A stretch of 64,000 bases of DNA from CAXMQZ01 sp963707075 (GTDB lineage Bacteria; Acidobacteriota; Thermoanaerobaculia; Multivoradales; JAHEKO01). Shown here in pieces: positions 63,378-64,000 of this stretch. The translations under genes and the position numbers were made by a program. Location of the stretch: assembly GCA_963707075.1 (NCBI GenBank), contig CAVPOX010000015.1, forward strand, positions 744,001 to 808,000, given 5' to 3'. Below the pieces are notes generated by a model. That model had not been told where the DNA came from and ran no database searches. It saw only the letters and a list, made by a program, of their open reading frames with translations. Positions within the stretch are counted from its first letter, which is position 1. Each line of letters begins with the position of its first letter.

Positions 63378-64000
63378 ATGAGGATCGGATTCAAGACTGG
63401 CCGCGTCGGCGTGGGTATCGCCACCGCGGCGCTCATGGCTGCAGCACTCCCTGGTGCCGTAGCTGCGCAGGACGGCGAGCCGGTGGCGGTCTGCGAGCTC
63501 GCCTATCTCACCGGCGACTTCTCGGAGCTGGGCCCGACGCTCAGCAATGACGTCAATGTGCCGGCCGAGAACGTCATCAACCTCGACCCGCCGCTCGGTC
63601 GCCCGTGGGAGGTCTACCACGAGGACCTCGTCGGCGGCACCGAAGAGGCACAGGCCTACCGCAGGTGTGTCGACCAGCACGGCGCCGAGGTCGTCGTCAG
63701 CATCGCCCACGGCTATCGCACGTATCGCGACCAGTTCCTGGAGGGCGTCGCGGAGAACGACGGACCGGTCAGCCCGTCGATCCACGGTGGCTCGATCCCG
63801 TCCAACCTCGGCGGCACCCCCGATGAGCCCATCTTCCGGGCCCAGGGCTCCGACGAGGGCCTCGGACATGGAGCCGTCGTCAAGGCTGCGGATCTCGGTG
63901 CCGAGACCGTCGTCATCTTCGCGACCGGAGATCGAAGGATTCCAGCTCGCCTCCAATGGTGCCGAGCAGGCGCTGCCGGCGGCGGACATCGAGCTGCTGG
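63378..64000 (+). CDS. Liv-type periplasmic/extracellular substrate-binding protein (partial)
   Basis: ATG 63378 has a GAAGGAGG site. The signal peptide is VGIATAALMAAALPGAVAAQ, and the mature protein starts VAVCELAYLTGDFSELGP, as in LivK/Leu-Ile-Val-binding proteins. Some 195 residues are seen before the window ends. One extra base near 63928 shifts the frame; the corrected reading continues EGFQLASNGAEQALPAAD. Lower sequence conservation than LivF/LivG leaves the ligand open. Confidence 0.88.
   Translation, partial: MRIGFKTGRVGVGIATAALMAAALPGAVAAQDGEPVAVCELAYLTGDFSELGPTLSNDVNVPAENVINLDPPLGRPWEVYHEDLVGGTEEAQAYRRCVDQHGAEVVVSIAHGYRTYRDQFLEGVAENDGPVSPSIHGGSIPSNLGGTPDEPIFRAQGSDEGLGHGAVVKAADLGAETVVIFATGDRRIPARLQWCRAGAAGGGHRAA

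Overview
This is a high-GC bacterial chromosome segment, densely coding on both strands. It carries mostly house-keeping and catabolic genes, with no rRNA, phage, IS element or CRISPR array. The gene families (a CIRCE-controlled groL, Actinobacteria-like FAD oxidoreductases, a holin-X type membrane protein, maltokinase-like sugar kinases and Liv-type transporters) suggest a Chloroflexota (for example Limnocylindria-like) or actinobacterial relative. That assignment is inference. Many genes, including essential ones such as tig and groL, are broken by single-base indels whose frames can be restored by eye. I read these as long-read sequencing errors, not pseudogenes, and give each gene's full span across the breaks.

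Layout. 1-9830: trigger factor (partial), tRNA-Leu, two envelope-type hypotheticals, CIRCE-groL, cinA, mrp, a class II aldolase and a triple-META secreted protein. 9827-18930 (minus): a polyamine uptake and oxidation operon (potD-B-C-A, a GT1 glycosyltransferase, a FAD amine oxidase, an aldehyde dehydrogenase and a hypothetical). 19069-29988: a sugar kinase/SIS pair, rsgA, a GNAT, a truncated hemoglobin overlapping a PAS-adenylate cyclase, two MBL hydrolases, a methyltransferase and an OmpR-type two-component system. 30039-40178: gamma-glutamyltransferase, a small zinc-ribbon-like protein, an M20 peptidase, a GT87-like membrane protein, a giant Lhr helicase and an isolated ureD. 40562-44590: an SDR/MBL pair, then an ECF sigma factor with a transmembrane beta-propeller-like partner.

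44699-64000 is the most unusual part. A minus-strand run of about 11 tightly packed genes (57215 down to 44699) encodes a PEP-synthase-like phosphohistidine protein without an ATP-grasp domain, a GntR/FCD regulator, an HPr-kinase-like P-loop protein, a three-subunit xanthine-dehydrogenase-family hydroxylase, a cyclase-family hydrolase, a zinc alcohol dehydrogenase, a short PPDK, a hypothetical and phosphofructokinase. A divergent plus-strand run (57656 onward) encodes a cupin, a split transketolase and a LivHMGF/LivK importer.

Both divergent promoters and the SDR/MBL promoter at about 40530 carry the same palindromic word GATAATCGAT. I propose that the 40562-42249, 57215-44699 and 57656-64000 units form one regulon, probably under the cluster's GntR protein. 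It would import and degrade an unidentified organic compound, with a possible ATP-driven phosphorylation step that joins the phosphohistidine protein to the HPrK-like kinase.
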